The position numbers and the translations under genes are program-made. The notes under the pieces are model-generated. The model worked only from the letters and a program-made list of their open reading frames with translations, searched no databases and was not told where the DNA came from. Positions 34,398 to 42,240 of a stretch of DNA of 43,590 nt are shown piece after piece. This stretch comes from an uncultured Bacteroides sp. Lineage in GTDB: Bacteria; Bacteroidota; Bacteroidia; Bacteroidales; Bacteroidaceae. The DNA lies in contig UQPQ01000023.1 of assembly GCA_900542985.1 (NCBI GenBank), positions 1 through 43,590 on the forward strand, written 5' to 3'. Positions within the stretch are counted from its first letter, which is position 1, and every line of letters starts with the position of its first letter.

Positions 34398-34440
34398 TCG
34401 GGGTGACTGGATTCGAACCAGCGACCACACGCCCCCCAGG
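34398..34440 (-). other. Left attachment site: 3' fragment of tRNA-Pro(GGG)
   Basis: Read on the minus strand, the sequence from the anticodon loop (CTGGGGG, anticodon GGG) through the T arm (GCTGG TTCGAAT CCAGT) to the acceptor strand CACCCCG and discriminator A is the 3' half of a tRNA. Its acceptor end implies a 5' CGGGGTG, typical of tRNA-Pro. The 5' half is absent: beyond 34440 the sequence is unrelated. The tRNA terminator sits just past its 3' end, so the left side is original chromosome and the foreign DNA lies to the right. An intact copy is expected at the right junction. Confidence 0.82.
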
Positions 34441-34619
34441 AGCCAATTTTAAACTTTCTTATTTTTCTATCTCTTTGATTTTCAGAATTAATATTACTGA
34501 ATATCAAATGGTTATTTTCTATGAATTTTCTTCTTTTTGTTGGCAGTTTCGGAAAAATGTGTCATATTTGTGTCATTCAAACAAAAGCAAAATCAATGAA
34601 ACGCTAAAAGAATTGAAGT

Positions 34620-35870
34620 ATGGCACACTATAAATTCATGTTGTTAGAGTATAATGCAGGCAAGGACGGAAAAACAGCTGTAACTTTACGCATTACTAAA
34701 GACAGAAAGCGAAAGTACATTAAAACAGGTTTGCTTGCAACTCCTGAGCAGTGGAATACTGCCAACGATCGTTTTGTTACTAATAAGAAACTTGTGCCTA
34801 AATACAAGGAATATAATGCGAAGCTGTCTGAAATAGAAACTCGTGTAAATGCGGTCTTTCGTGATTTTGAGCTTGATGGTATTGACTGGACATTGAATCA
34901 ATTTGAAGATGCTTTTGTGGGGAAAACTTCGAAAGGCAATGTGAAAGGTTATTTTAATACAGTGATAACTACATTGAAAGAAACGGGACATGTGGGCAAT
35001 TCTGTTTGTTATAGCCGTACCCTGCATATGCTTGAATTGTTTGATAATAAGTTTGATAAGAAAGTATTTTCTGAAATTGACATTAAATATGTCAAGGCTT
35101 TCGATGTGTTTCTTCAGAAACGGGAATGTAAGGGAAATACCCGGAAATTTTATTTCAAAGCTCTGCGTGCAATCTTAAACAAGGCTATTCAAGATAAAGA
35201 AGCATCGGAAAGTACTTATCCTTTTGGAAAAGGAGGTTTCAATGTGGCTGCTTTGGAAGAAGAAACAGCAAAGCGGTATTTGCCACATGAGGATATGGAT
35301 AAATTGAAACACACGGTAGTTGAAAGTCCTGCCCAGGAACTGGCCAGACGTCTGTTCCTTTTTTCCTATTATTGTTATGGCATATCGTTTATAGATGCAG
35401 CATTGCTGACTAAGAAGAATATTGTTCGTTATAATGGTGGAAATTATATTGTCTATAAGCGGAATAAAACAAAAGAAGCCAAAAAAGTCAAACCTATCCA
35501 GATTAAGATAACTCCTGAAATTCAGGAATTGATGGATTGGTTTGCTGCTCATACTATATTAGTGGAAGATTATTTGTTGCCGATTGTTTCCATTGCCGGA
35601 TACAAGGGGGAACGACTATATAATCATATTCGTAGCCGTTTTGGACGTAATAACAAGAATTTGGCTAATTTAGCGCAGACTTTGGGGATTACAGACATGA
35701 AGCTGACCAGTTATGTAAGTCGTCATACAATGGCTATGACTTTACAGGACAATCAAGTACCACGTGAAGTTATCTCACAGATATTAGGTCATAGTGATTT
35801 GGCAACGACCAATACTTATTTGGATAGTTTTGCCAGTAGCGTGATAGACGAAGCGGTAAAAGTATTATAA
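34620..35870 (+). CDS. Tyrosine recombinase (integrase)
   Basis: A 416-aa site-specific recombinase with the Bacteroidota layout: N-terminal arm-binding domain (~1-100, KFMLLEYNAGKDGKTAVTLRITKDRKRKYIKTGL), SAM-like core-binding domain (~100-210) and C-terminal catalytic domain. Catalytic residues visible are R368 (SYVSRHTMAM), H391 (ILGHSDLATTNTY) and nucleophile Y400. The first arginine, normally in a 'YxRGM' context, appears as Tyr in FSYYCYGISFIDAALL; loss of Arg I is also known for the CTnDOT integrase. It begins 180 bp inside the tRNA fragment and reads away from it, as expected for an integrase beside its attachment site. Confidence 0.93.
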   Translation: MAHYKFMLLEYNAGKDGKTAVTLRITKDRKRKYIKTGLLATPEQWNTANDRFVTNKKLVPKYKEYNAKLSEIETRVNAVFRDFELDGIDWTLNQFEDAFVGKTSKGNVKGYFNTVITTLKETGHVGNSVCYSRTLHMLELFDNKFDKKVFSEIDIKYVKAFDVFLQKRECKGNTRKFYFKALRAILNKAIQDKEASESTYPFGKGGFNVAALEEETAKRYLPHEDMDKLKHTVVESPAQELARRLFLFSYYCYGISFIDAALLTKKNIVRYNGGNYIVYKRNKTKEAKKVKPIQIKITPEIQELMDWFAAHTILVEDYLLPIVSIAGYKGERLYNHIRSRFGRNNKNLANLAQTLGITDMKLTSYVSRHTMAMTLQDNQVPREVISQILGHSDLATTNTYLDSFASSVIDEAVKVL

Positions 35871-35880
35871 AGGAAACTGT

Positions 35881-37434
35881 ATGTTATCAACAGATAAAAT
35901 AAAAGACTTACTTTCGCATGGCGAGAATAAGCAAGTAGAATTTAAGAAATGCACGGATAAGGTTTCGGCTTCTGTGTATGAAACGGTATGTTCTTTTTTG
36001 AATGCAGAGGGAGGATATATCTTTTTAGGAGTGGATGATGATGGTACAATATTGGGAATTAACCCTAAATGCGTAACAGATATGACCAAAAGTATTATCA
36101 ATACGCTGAATAATCCTGAACAGTTTCTTCCTCCAATGCCAATCACGCCGGAGCAGACAGAGGTTGACGGTAAGATTATCCTTTTATTGAATGTGCCGGA
36201 GAGTGAACAGGTACATAGATATAAGAACCGTTTTTACGACCGTTGGGGTGATGCAGATAATGATGTATCCAAGCATACCTATCTGGTTAAGAACATGTTC
36301 ATGCGAAAAGAAAAGGAATCTTCTGAGAATGAAGTATTTCCAGATGTAACATTGGAAGATATGGACGAAGAATCGTTTAAGATTATGCGTAGCCACATTT
36401 CTATCCATAACTCCAATCATCCGTGGTTGAGCATGACAAATGAAGAATTCTTGAAAAGTCTGTTCTGGGGTAAACAACGGGAAACGAACAAGGAGGGATA
36501 TAAGTTGGGTGCCATTCTTCTATTTGGCAAGGAACAGACTATTCTGAATTGTTGTCCGTGGCATCGTACGGATGCCATTTACCGTAGCATGTCTTACGAG
36601 CGTTTCTTGCATCCGCTTCCTACTGACCCTGATATTCGTTATAATGACCGGGATATGATATGCGTAAATCTGATTCAGTCATATATCCGTTTGCTGAATT
36701 TCGTGCAACGCAACATGCCTGATAAGTTCCGTTTGGCGGATAATGGTATAGACCGTTTGGATTTGCGGGTAATGATATTCAGAGAAGTCATTTCGAATAC
36801 TCTTCTGCACCGTGAGTATATCAGTTCATATACCAATAAGTTTCTCATATTCCGTGACCGGGTTATAACAGAGAATTGGACGAAACCATTCCAAACGGGG
36901 GATATAGATATAAATGACTGGCGTACCCGTACAAAAAATCCGCTAATAACAAAGGTATTTCGTGAAATGAAATGGGCTGAGGAGCTTGGATCCGGACAGA
37001 AAAATATTCGGAAATATGCTCCGTTGTACTTTGAAAACTCTGAGATAGAGATTCATAGTGGAGAGGAGTTTGTCTTTTCTATTACTTATCGCGCCCCTAA
37101 AGAGTTTGAGTTTACGGAAAATATACCGACAAGTCACCAACAAGTCGGCACTAAGTCGGCACTAAGTTGGCAGCAAGTCGGCACTAAGTTAGCATTAAGT
37201 CAAAAGGAGATAAAAACTATATTGGAAACATGCTTGCTCGAAAATTCTTTAACTCAGATTATTGCTTTATTCAATTTTAGTGATAGAACAAAATTCAAGA
37301 GGAAATATATAAACCCTCTGATTGCAGAAGAATTGTTGGCAATGACTGTTCCTGATAAGCCTAACAGCCGTTTGCAGAAATACTATACCACTGAAAAAGG
37401 GAAATCACTACTATGCCAAGACGAAAGCAATTAA
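35881..37434 (+). CDS. AlbA_2 / Schlafen-like ATP-binding protein
   Basis: A 517-aa protein that starts 10 bp after the integrase stop. Residues ~1-130 form an AlbA_2 (Schlafen-type) domain: HGENKQVEFKKC, SVYETVCSFLNAEGGYIFLGVDDDGTILGI. Residues ~250-400 resemble the HATPase_c_4/RecG-like region (DLRVMIFREVISNTLLHREY, then EMKWAEELGSGQKNIRKYAP). A linker with duplicated QQVGTKSALSW / QQVGTKLALSQ (~421-442) leads to a C-terminal winged-helix-like part ending KYYTTEKGKSLL. Relatives are called ATP-binding proteins or putative transcriptional regulators; some Schlafen-like proteins act on RNA or in phage defence. Role in the element unknown. The linker is built from 11-bp DNA repeats. Confidence 0.85.
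   Translation: MLSTDKIKDLLSHGENKQVEFKKCTDKVSASVYETVCSFLNAEGGYIFLGVDDDGTILGINPKCVTDMTKSIINTLNNPEQFLPPMPITPEQTEVDGKIILLLNVPESEQVHRYKNRFYDRWGDADNDVSKHTYLVKNMFMRKEKESSENEVFPDVTLEDMDEESFKIMRSHISIHNSNHPWLSMTNEEFLKSLFWGKQRETNKEGYKLGAILLFGKEQTILNCCPWHRTDAIYRSMSYERFLHPLPTDPDIRYNDRDMICVNLIQSYIRLLNFVQRNMPDKFRLADNGIDRLDLRVMIFREVISNTLLHREYISSYTNKFLIFRDRVITENWTKPFQTGDIDINDWRTRTKNPLITKVFREMKWAEELGSGQKNIRKYAPLYFENSEIEIHSGEEFVFSITYRAPKEFEFTENIPTSHQQVGTKSALSWQQVGTKLALSQKEIKTILETCLLENSLTQIIALFNFSDRTKFKRKYINPLIAEELLAMTVPDKPNSRLQKYYTTEKGKSLLCQDESN
37131..37200 (+). repeat. 11-bp tandem repeats inside the AlbA_2 gene
   Basis: Six 11-bp units run from 37131 to 37196, each starting AAGT: three exact AAGTCGGCACT copies (37142-37152, 37153-37163, 37175-37185) and variants at 37131, 37164 and 37186; a seventh AAGT begins at 37197. 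Since 11 is not a multiple of 3, each unit is read in a different frame and gain or loss of one unit would shift the reading frame before the C-terminal ~77 residues. Confidence 0.9.
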
Positions 37435-37820
37435 CATTCCATATTCAAGATTTACGATGTGCTGGTCATATCATCGAAGAGTTATCCCAACTACCACAGT
37501 TGGCTAACTTCGACATGAATTCTATTGAACTGACCATCAAAGAAAACAGACCAGCACCCAAAATTGTCAAAAAAGACATCGATATACTGATAGACCGTTT
37601 GCAGCGTGGCTTTTCAGCAAACAAACATACTGTTACGCAATTAAACGGATGCTACCTGATTACAAATGTTCATTTAGCCAAATGGATGAAGACAACCCAA
37701 GCATCCGTCAATAAATGGATAAAGGACGGTCTGATAAAGCCCAGCAAGAAATCATTCACCAATCTGGAATTCTTCGATATAGACGAGGTAATAGACCAGC
37801 TTCGCAAACAAAAACAATAA
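37413..37820 (+). CDS. Helix-turn-helix DNA-binding protein
   Basis: A 135-aa basic protein overlapping the end of the AlbA_2 gene by 22 bp, which suggests translational coupling. The N-terminal half (MPRRKQLTFHIQDLRCAGHIIEELSQ) is of unknown fold. The C-terminal half has a clear helix-turn-helix, CYLITNVHLAKWMKTTQASVNKWIKDGLIKP, like excisionase or MerR-type HTH_17 domains. It probably regulates or assists excision/integration of the element. No closer family name can be given from the sequence. Confidence 0.8.
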   Translation: MPRRKQLTFHIQDLRCAGHIIEELSQLPQLANFDMNSIELTIKENRPAPKIVKKDIDILIDRLQRGFSANKHTVTQLNGCYLITNVHLAKWMKTTQASVNKWIKDGLIKPSKKSFTNLEFFDIDEVIDQLRKQKQ

Positions 37821-37898
37821 AATCACATTTTCTTTTATCATCTATATTAACTGTGCCAATTCGAGCCATTTGTTGCCAAGCTTTGAAATGCTGCCTGG

Positions 37899-37928
37899 CA
37901 AATGTCTTCAAATGACATCAAATGTCCG
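37899..37928 (+). promoter_or_regulatory. Three 10-bp direct repeats (operator-like)
   Basis: CAAATGTCTT, CAAATGACAT and CAAATGTCCG follow one another with a 10-bp period. They also form inverted pairs ATGTC/GACAT (7-bp spacer) and GACAT/ATGTC (3-bp spacer). They lie in the 234-bp gap between the two HTH genes, a likely binding site for one of them. The rest of the gap shows no gene. Confidence 0.55.
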
Positions 37929-38054
37929 CTGTTGGCATAGCTGATATAGATATTATCCTGTTTTATAAGCTCTTATTTTTATATTTCCTTTGCCGTATCA
38001 ACGTTGAGATGGCTGTGACGACAGCTTATTGTTTAACCCCTAAAATGTTTGATT

Positions 38055-38405
38055 ATGGCAAATATCATTGTCGCAACAGAGGAGCAGATTCAAGAAGCTG
38101 TATTCAATGCGGTTTCAAAATTCTTTTCAGGAAATCAACAAGCAATATCCAGTTCCGATTTACCTGATACGTTAAGTATGCCCAATGCCTTGAAAGTGCT
38201 GGAGGATAACGGCTTTCCGACTTCAAAAGCGAAATTATACAAAATGACTTCGCAGGAACAGATACCCTTTATGAAGTATGGAAACAAACTTGTTTTTTCT
38301 CGGAAGGCTCTTATTGAATGGGCACACAAGCAATTGGTTACTAACAGCAGTGAAGGTTGTGATTCAGCGACCAATATTCAGAAATGTTTTAAACGTAAAC
38401 GCTAA
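38055..38405 (+). CDS. Excisionase-family helix-turn-helix protein
   Basis: A 116-aa protein started at ATG 38055 (MANIIVATEEQIQEAV...); a TTG 6 bp upstream is in frame but less likely. The core, LSMPNALKVLEDNGFPTSKAKLYKMTSQEQIPFMKYGNKLVFSRKALIEWAHKQ, is an HTH_17/excisionase domain: a DNA-binding helix pair followed by the 'GNKLVFSRKALIEW' wing. Such proteins are common upstream of replication/mobilization genes of Bacteroides elements. Three bases separate it from the primase-helicase gene, so it is in the same operon and may regulate it. Confidence 0.88.
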   Translation: MANIIVATEEQIQEAVFNAVSKFFSGNQQAISSSDLPDTLSMPNALKVLEDNGFPTSKAKLYKMTSQEQIPFMKYGNKLVFSRKALIEWAHKQLVTNSSEGCDSATNIQKCFKRKR

Positions 38406-38408
38406 GGT

Positions 38409-39620
38409 ATGAGTACGGATGAAACATTGAGAAATGAGAGCCCGTTTGTCCGGGTTGGTACGACACTCTACAAAATAGTGAACCAACCTCGTTTGAACGG
38501 TGGTTACGTAAAGAAGCGTATTGTCTGGAACAATGAAACACTTCGTCAGGATTATGGTAAAGATTATCTGGCAAATGTCCCTAAATATGACGGCTTTTGT
38601 ACTGTACCTGACCATGTGAACTACCGTCAAGTGATAGATAATTTTCTGAATCTGTATGAACCGATAGGACACCAGCCAAAAGAAGGAGATTTCTCTCATA
38701 TTCAAGCTTTACTGCACCATATTTTCGGTGAGCAATACGAATTGGGAATGGATTATTTGCAACTCCTTTATTTGCAGCCTGTTCAGAAATTGCCGATTCT
38801 GTTGTTAGTATCGGAAGAACGAAATACAGGAAAGAGTACGTTCCTAAACTTCCTGAAAGCTATGTTCCGCAATAATGTAACCTTTAATACGAATGAAGAT
38901 TTCCGCAGTCAGTTCAATTCAGATTGGGCAGGAAAACTCATCATTGTAGTGGATGAGGTATTGCTGAACCGCAGGGAGGATTCGGAACGGTTGAAAAACC
39001 TGAGTACAACTTTATCCTATAAAGTGGAAGCAAAAGGCAAAGACCGTGACGAGATTGCCTTTTTTGCCAAGTTTGTGCTTTGTTCAAATAACGAAAGACT
39101 TCCTGTAATTATCGACCCGGGAGAAACACGGTATTGGGTAAGGAAGATTCATCATCTGGAGAATGACGATACGCACTTCTTACAGAAACTGATTGAGGAG
39201 ATTCCGGCATTCCTTTACTTTTTGCAGCATCGGACATTGACCACTCAAAATGTGAGTCGTATGTGGTTTTCACCGAAACAGACAGAAACAGCGGCCTTAT
39301 TGAAAATTATACGCTGCAATAAAAGTAAATACGAGGTGGAGGCTGCTGAGCTGATAAAGGAAATCATGGAGTGTATGGAAATAGACAGCTTTTCTTTTTG
39401 TCTGAATGACCTACTTATCCTACTGAATCTTTCTCAGGTCAGAATTGACAAGCATTGGTTAAGGAAAATTGTGACCGAGGATTGGAAACTGACTCCAGCT
39501 CCGAACGGATTGACTTATACCACTTATCTGTTTGCCTGTAATAAAGAAAGGAGATTTGAACCAATCAGACGGGTAGGACGCTATTACACTGTTACCAGAA
39601 AACAACTGGATGAATTCTAA
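38409..39620 (+). CDS. SF3-type primase-helicase (DUF5906-like)
   Basis: A 403-aa replication ATPase. Walker A is SEERNTGKST (135-144), Walker B LIIVVDE (177-183), and a sensor strand FVLCSNNE lies near 232-239, followed by an arginine-containing ETRYWVRK; this order fits the SF3/phage P4-like helicase core. The C-terminal ~120 residues are likely a winged-helix DNA-binding part. No primase site is present here; a separate Toprim primase gene follows. In context it opens the element's DNA during replication or transfer, probably acting at the repeats in the downstream gap. Confidence 0.85.
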   Translation: MSTDETLRNESPFVRVGTTLYKIVNQPRLNGGYVKKRIVWNNETLRQDYGKDYLANVPKYDGFCTVPDHVNYRQVIDNFLNLYEPIGHQPKEGDFSHIQALLHHIFGEQYELGMDYLQLLYLQPVQKLPILLLVSEERNTGKSTFLNFLKAMFRNNVTFNTNEDFRSQFNSDWAGKLIIVVDEVLLNRREDSERLKNLSTTLSYKVEAKGKDRDEIAFFAKFVLCSNNERLPVIIDPGETRYWVRKIHHLENDDTHFLQKLIEEIPAFLYFLQHRTLTTQNVSRMWFSPKQTETAALLKIIRCNKSKYEVEAAELIKEIMECMEIDSFSFCLNDLLILLNLSQVRIDKHWLRKIVTEDWKLTPAPNGLTYTTYLFACNKERRFEPIRRVGRYYTVTRKQLDEF

Positions 39621-39627
39621 ATTTTTT

Positions 39628-39820
39628 GTTGAATTGTTGAAGGATAATATCAACTTGCTGAGTATAAGAGAATAATATTCTCAACAAACACTCAACTTTT
39701 TAAAAGTACTGTTGAAAAGAGAAATAGTTATTTCTTTTTTCATCGGTCTTTGTTGAGTTGATGTTGAAGTGTCATTCTATTGTTTTTCAGTAAGATAAGT
39801 TCGTCGCTCAACAAATCAAC
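39628..39820 (+). repeat. Cluster of TGTTGA / TCAACA repeats: candidate replication origin
   Basis: Eleven copies of GTTGA or its complement TCAAC occur in 193 bp: GTTGA at 39628, 39636, 39711, 39752, 39757 and 39763; TCAAC at 39650, 39681, 39692, 39808 and 39816. Most are part of TGTTGA or TCAACA, and several are paired 8 or 11 bp apart. A 5-mer would be expected less than once by chance. The region is AT-rich and lies exactly between helicase and primase genes, as iterons do. Confidence 0.68.
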
Positions 39821-39851
39821 ACATTTTATTTACATTCAAATTCATAAGAAA

Positions 39852-40796
39852 ATGACAATAGAAGAAGCAAAGAATATTAAACTGGAAGATTATCTGTATA
39901 GTTTGGGGTATAATCCTGTCAAACGACAGGGAATGAACCTTTGGTATAAATCACCATTTAGAGAGGAAACAGACGCATCGTTTAAGGTGAATACCGAAAT
40001 CAATAAGTGGTATGATTTCGGGCTGGGCAAGGGAGGTAATATACTTACCTTGGCTTCGGTACTGTATTGTTCCGAAAGTGTACCTAACCTTTTGCGTCAG
40101 ATTGAGGAACAGGCTCCGCATATTTGTCCCGTTTCCTTTTCTTTTCAAAAGCAGTCTCCTACAGAGCCGAGTTTTCAACGTATGGAAGTGAAACCTTTGG
40201 AATCACCAGTTCTGCTTTCCTATCTGCGTGAAAGGGGTATTAATACAGAACTTGCGAAAAGAGAATGTTGCGAAGTGCATTTTGAGAACAATGACAGGCA
40301 TTATTATGCAGTCGGGTTCCCTAATGTGCGTGGAGGATATGAAATACGGAACAAGTATTTCAAGGGGTGTATTGCTCCCAAGGACATCAGTCATATTCGG
40401 CATACGACCAGGCAGAATGAAGTCTGCTATGTCTTTGAAGGATTTATGGATTATCTTTCTTTCTTGACACTGAGATTGGACAGTTGTCCTCAATATCCGG
40501 AATTTGACAAACAAGACTATATGGTACTGAATTCTGTATCGAATGTTTCCAAGGCTCTTTATCCGTTGGGAAATTATCTGCGCATTCATTGCTTTTTTGA
40601 TAACGACCGTGCAGGGATGGAAGCCATTCTGCAAATCCGAAAAGAGTATGGTAGTACCATCAATATCCGTGACGCATCACATCTGTATAGTGGATGCAAG
40701 GATTTGAATGAGTACTTGTGTAAACGGAATCCTCTCCGAGAAAAGAAATTCATACAAACATCAGTGCCCAAGAAGTCGAAAGGCAGGAGTCTGTAG
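39852..40796 (+). CDS. Toprim-domain DNA primase
   Basis: A 314-aa primase started at ATG 39852; an upstream in-frame extension covers the repeat region and is not believed. Residues 1-~75 resemble the CHC2 domain of DnaG (LEDYLYSLGYNPVKRQGMNLWYKSPFREETDASFKV..KWYDFGLGKGGNIL) but lack the zinc-binding cysteines. The Toprim domain has E196 (VCYVFEGFMDY) and D250/D252 (HCFFDNDRAGMEA). It would make RNA primers for replication of the element or for complementary-strand synthesis after transfer, as primases of NBU-type elements do. Follows the helicase and the iteron-like gap. Confidence 0.9.
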   Translation: MTIEEAKNIKLEDYLYSLGYNPVKRQGMNLWYKSPFREETDASFKVNTEINKWYDFGLGKGGNILTLASVLYCSESVPNLLRQIEEQAPHICPVSFSFQKQSPTEPSFQRMEVKPLESPVLLSYLRERGINTELAKRECCEVHFENNDRHYYAVGFPNVRGGYEIRNKYFKGCIAPKDISHIRHTTRQNEVCYVFEGFMDYLSFLTLRLDSCPQYPEFDKQDYMVLNSVSNVSKALYPLGNYLRIHCFFDNDRAGMEAILQIRKEYGSTINIRDASHLYSGCKDLNEYLCKRNPLREKKFIQTSVPKKSKGRSL

Positions 40797-40845
40797 TATT
40801 AATCAAGTAACATTGCTGTAGCAACGGAATATGTGCAGGCTAAGG

Positions 40846-40900
40846 AAGCAAGGTAATGGAAATGTATACATTTCCGCCCTTGCTTTGCCAGAAGGCAAAG
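40846..40900 (+). other. Candidate origin of transfer (oriT): nested inverted repeats
   Basis: An 18-bp perfect palindrome GGAAATGTATACATTTCC (40858-40875) is enclosed by AAGCAAGG (40846-40853) and CCTTGCTT (40878-40885). A second hairpin CTTTGCC-AGAA-GGCAAAG (40883-40900) follows. The 146-bp gap lies just before mobC and the relaxase, the usual place of oriT in Bacteroides mobilizable elements. The nick site cannot be assigned by eye. Confidence 0.62.
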
Positions 40901-40942
40901 ACAACCTGCTCCCGTTGGTTGCAGTCCAAAACGAATTTCAGA

Positions 40943-41296
40943 ATGGAAAAAGATAAACAACAATCACGGCAGACCAGGCGCAACAAGGTGCGTGTGGTTA
41001 GCGCAAGATTTACAGATATTGAGTACCAAGCGGTAGAGAAACGCAGGAAAGATGCAGGAGTTTCACTCAGTAGGTTCGTCCACTCCGTATTGCTTACGGG
41101 TAAAGTAGTACAGCGCATCAGCAAGGCGGATGCGGACGTGTTGCGGAAACTTGCCGGAGAAGCCAATAACATCAACCAGCTTGCCCATAAAGCCAATGCC
41201 GGAGGATTTGCTGGCGTAGCAACAGAACTTATGCTGTTGAAGAAAAAGATCGTACAAATCATTAAACAGTTGTCCGATGATTGGAAAAATAAGTAA
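40943..41296 (+). CDS. mobC: MobC-type relaxosome accessory protein
   Basis: A 117-aa basic protein started at ATG 40943 (MEKDKQQSRQTRRNKVRVV...); the frame is open upstream but runs through the oriT-like hairpins. The N-terminal part has a ribbon-helix-helix look (RVVSARFTDIEYQAVEKRRKDAGVSLSRFVHSVLL), and the C-terminal half has the MobC signature LRKLAGEANNINQLAHKANAGGF. Such proteins bind oriT and help the relaxase nick. Its end overlaps the relaxase start by 20 bp, indicating coupled translation. Confidence 0.9.
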   Translation: MEKDKQQSRQTRRNKVRVVSARFTDIEYQAVEKRRKDAGVSLSRFVHSVLLTGKVVQRISKADADVLRKLAGEANNINQLAHKANAGGFAGVATELMLLKKKIVQIIKQLSDDWKNK

Positions 41297-42218
41297 GGGA
41301 GCGGGATTCAAAGGATGTGTCAATTATGTATTGGGTAAGCCGGAAGCAAGACTTCTGGCTGCCGAAGGAGTATTAACGGACAGCATTCAGACCATTACGG
41401 ACTGTTTTCAAGCTCAGCGGATGATGAAACCGAATATTCGTCAGCCTGTGGGACATATCTCGCTCAGTTACGCACCTGAGGACGCTCCGAGAATGACGGA
41501 TGAGATGCTGGTAAGTCTGGCAAAGGAGTATATGCAGAAAATGGGAATCAAAGATACCCAATATATCATTGCCCGGCACAATGACCAGAAGCATCCGCAT
41601 GTTCACATTGTTTTCAACCGAGTGAATAATAACGGATGCACTATTAGTGACAAGAACGACTGTTATCGGAATGTCAAAGTCTGCAAGGAACTGAAAGAAA
41701 AGTATGGACTTTATTTTGGCAAAGGAAAGGATAGGGTACGGACTCACCGTCTGAAAGGAAATGATAAGACGAAGTATGAGATTTACCATGCGGTCAAGAA
41801 CTCGTTAAGCAAATCCAATAGCTGGAAGCAGCTCATATCGGAATTATCCAGGCAGGGAATAAAAACGGAGTTCAAGTATAGAGGAAGAAGCAATGTCATA
41901 CAGGGCTTGTCATTTACTAAGGACGGTATTACGTTCAAGGCTTCGGACATTGACAGGAGTTTCAGTTATTCCAAGTTGGACAGAATGTTGGGAGAAACCA
42001 ATAACCAATACCAACAGAATATCGGAGTGGTAACTAACGGCAGCCAACCTGTGATGCAGTATGAGAATACCTATAATTCAGGCAGTAATGTAGTAGAAAG
42101 CATTGTCGGGGCATTTGGCGGATTGTTCAACCCTACCCCCAATTATACCGATGAAAATGCGGAATCAGCCTTTCAGCGGAAATTGAAAAAGAAGAAAAAG
42201 AGAAGGATAAATTGGTAA
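41277..42218 (+). CDS. Relaxase / mobilization nuclease (MobA/VirD2 family)
   Basis: A 313-aa conjugative relaxase. Motif I has catalytic Tyr Y17 in FKGCVNYVLG; motif III is HNDQKHPHVH (101-110) giving the three-histidine metal site H106/H108/H110-type; RQPVGHISLSYAPED lies between them. This is the PF03432 relaxase domain of MOBP-like elements. It nicks oriT and leads the strand into a recipient through a helper element's secretion system. The C-terminal ~100 residues are a linker ending in a very basic KRKLKKKKKRR tail, perhaps for DNA contact. Short compared with many relaxases (no helicase or primase fused). Confidence 0.94.
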   Translation: MIGKISKGAGFKGCVNYVLGKPEARLLAAEGVLTDSIQTITDCFQAQRMMKPNIRQPVGHISLSYAPEDAPRMTDEMLVSLAKEYMQKMGIKDTQYIIARHNDQKHPHVHIVFNRVNNNGCTISDKNDCYRNVKVCKELKEKYGLYFGKGKDRVRTHRLKGNDKTKYEIYHAVKNSLSKSNSWKQLISELSRQGIKTEFKYRGRSNVIQGLSFTKDGITFKASDIDRSFSYSKLDRMLGETNNQYQQNIGVVTNGSQPVMQYENTYNSGSNVVESIVGAFGGLFNPTPNYTDENAESAFQRKLKKKKKRRINW

Positions 42219-42240
42219 TTACTCAAAAACAGATACGAAA

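Noticed and set aside
34403..34633. 76-codon frame starting MTGFEPATTRPPGA
   Set aside because: It begins inside the antisense of the tRNA-Pro fragment; this N-terminal phrase is a well-known artefact of translating tRNA genes backwards.
37131..37200. CRISPR-like array
   Set aside because: Units are 11 bp, contiguous without spacers and lie inside a coding frame; no cas genes in the window.
40856..40942. Upstream extension of mobC (29 residues)
   Set aside because: It reads through the palindromic oriT candidate; the MobC-like sequence starts only after ATG 40943.
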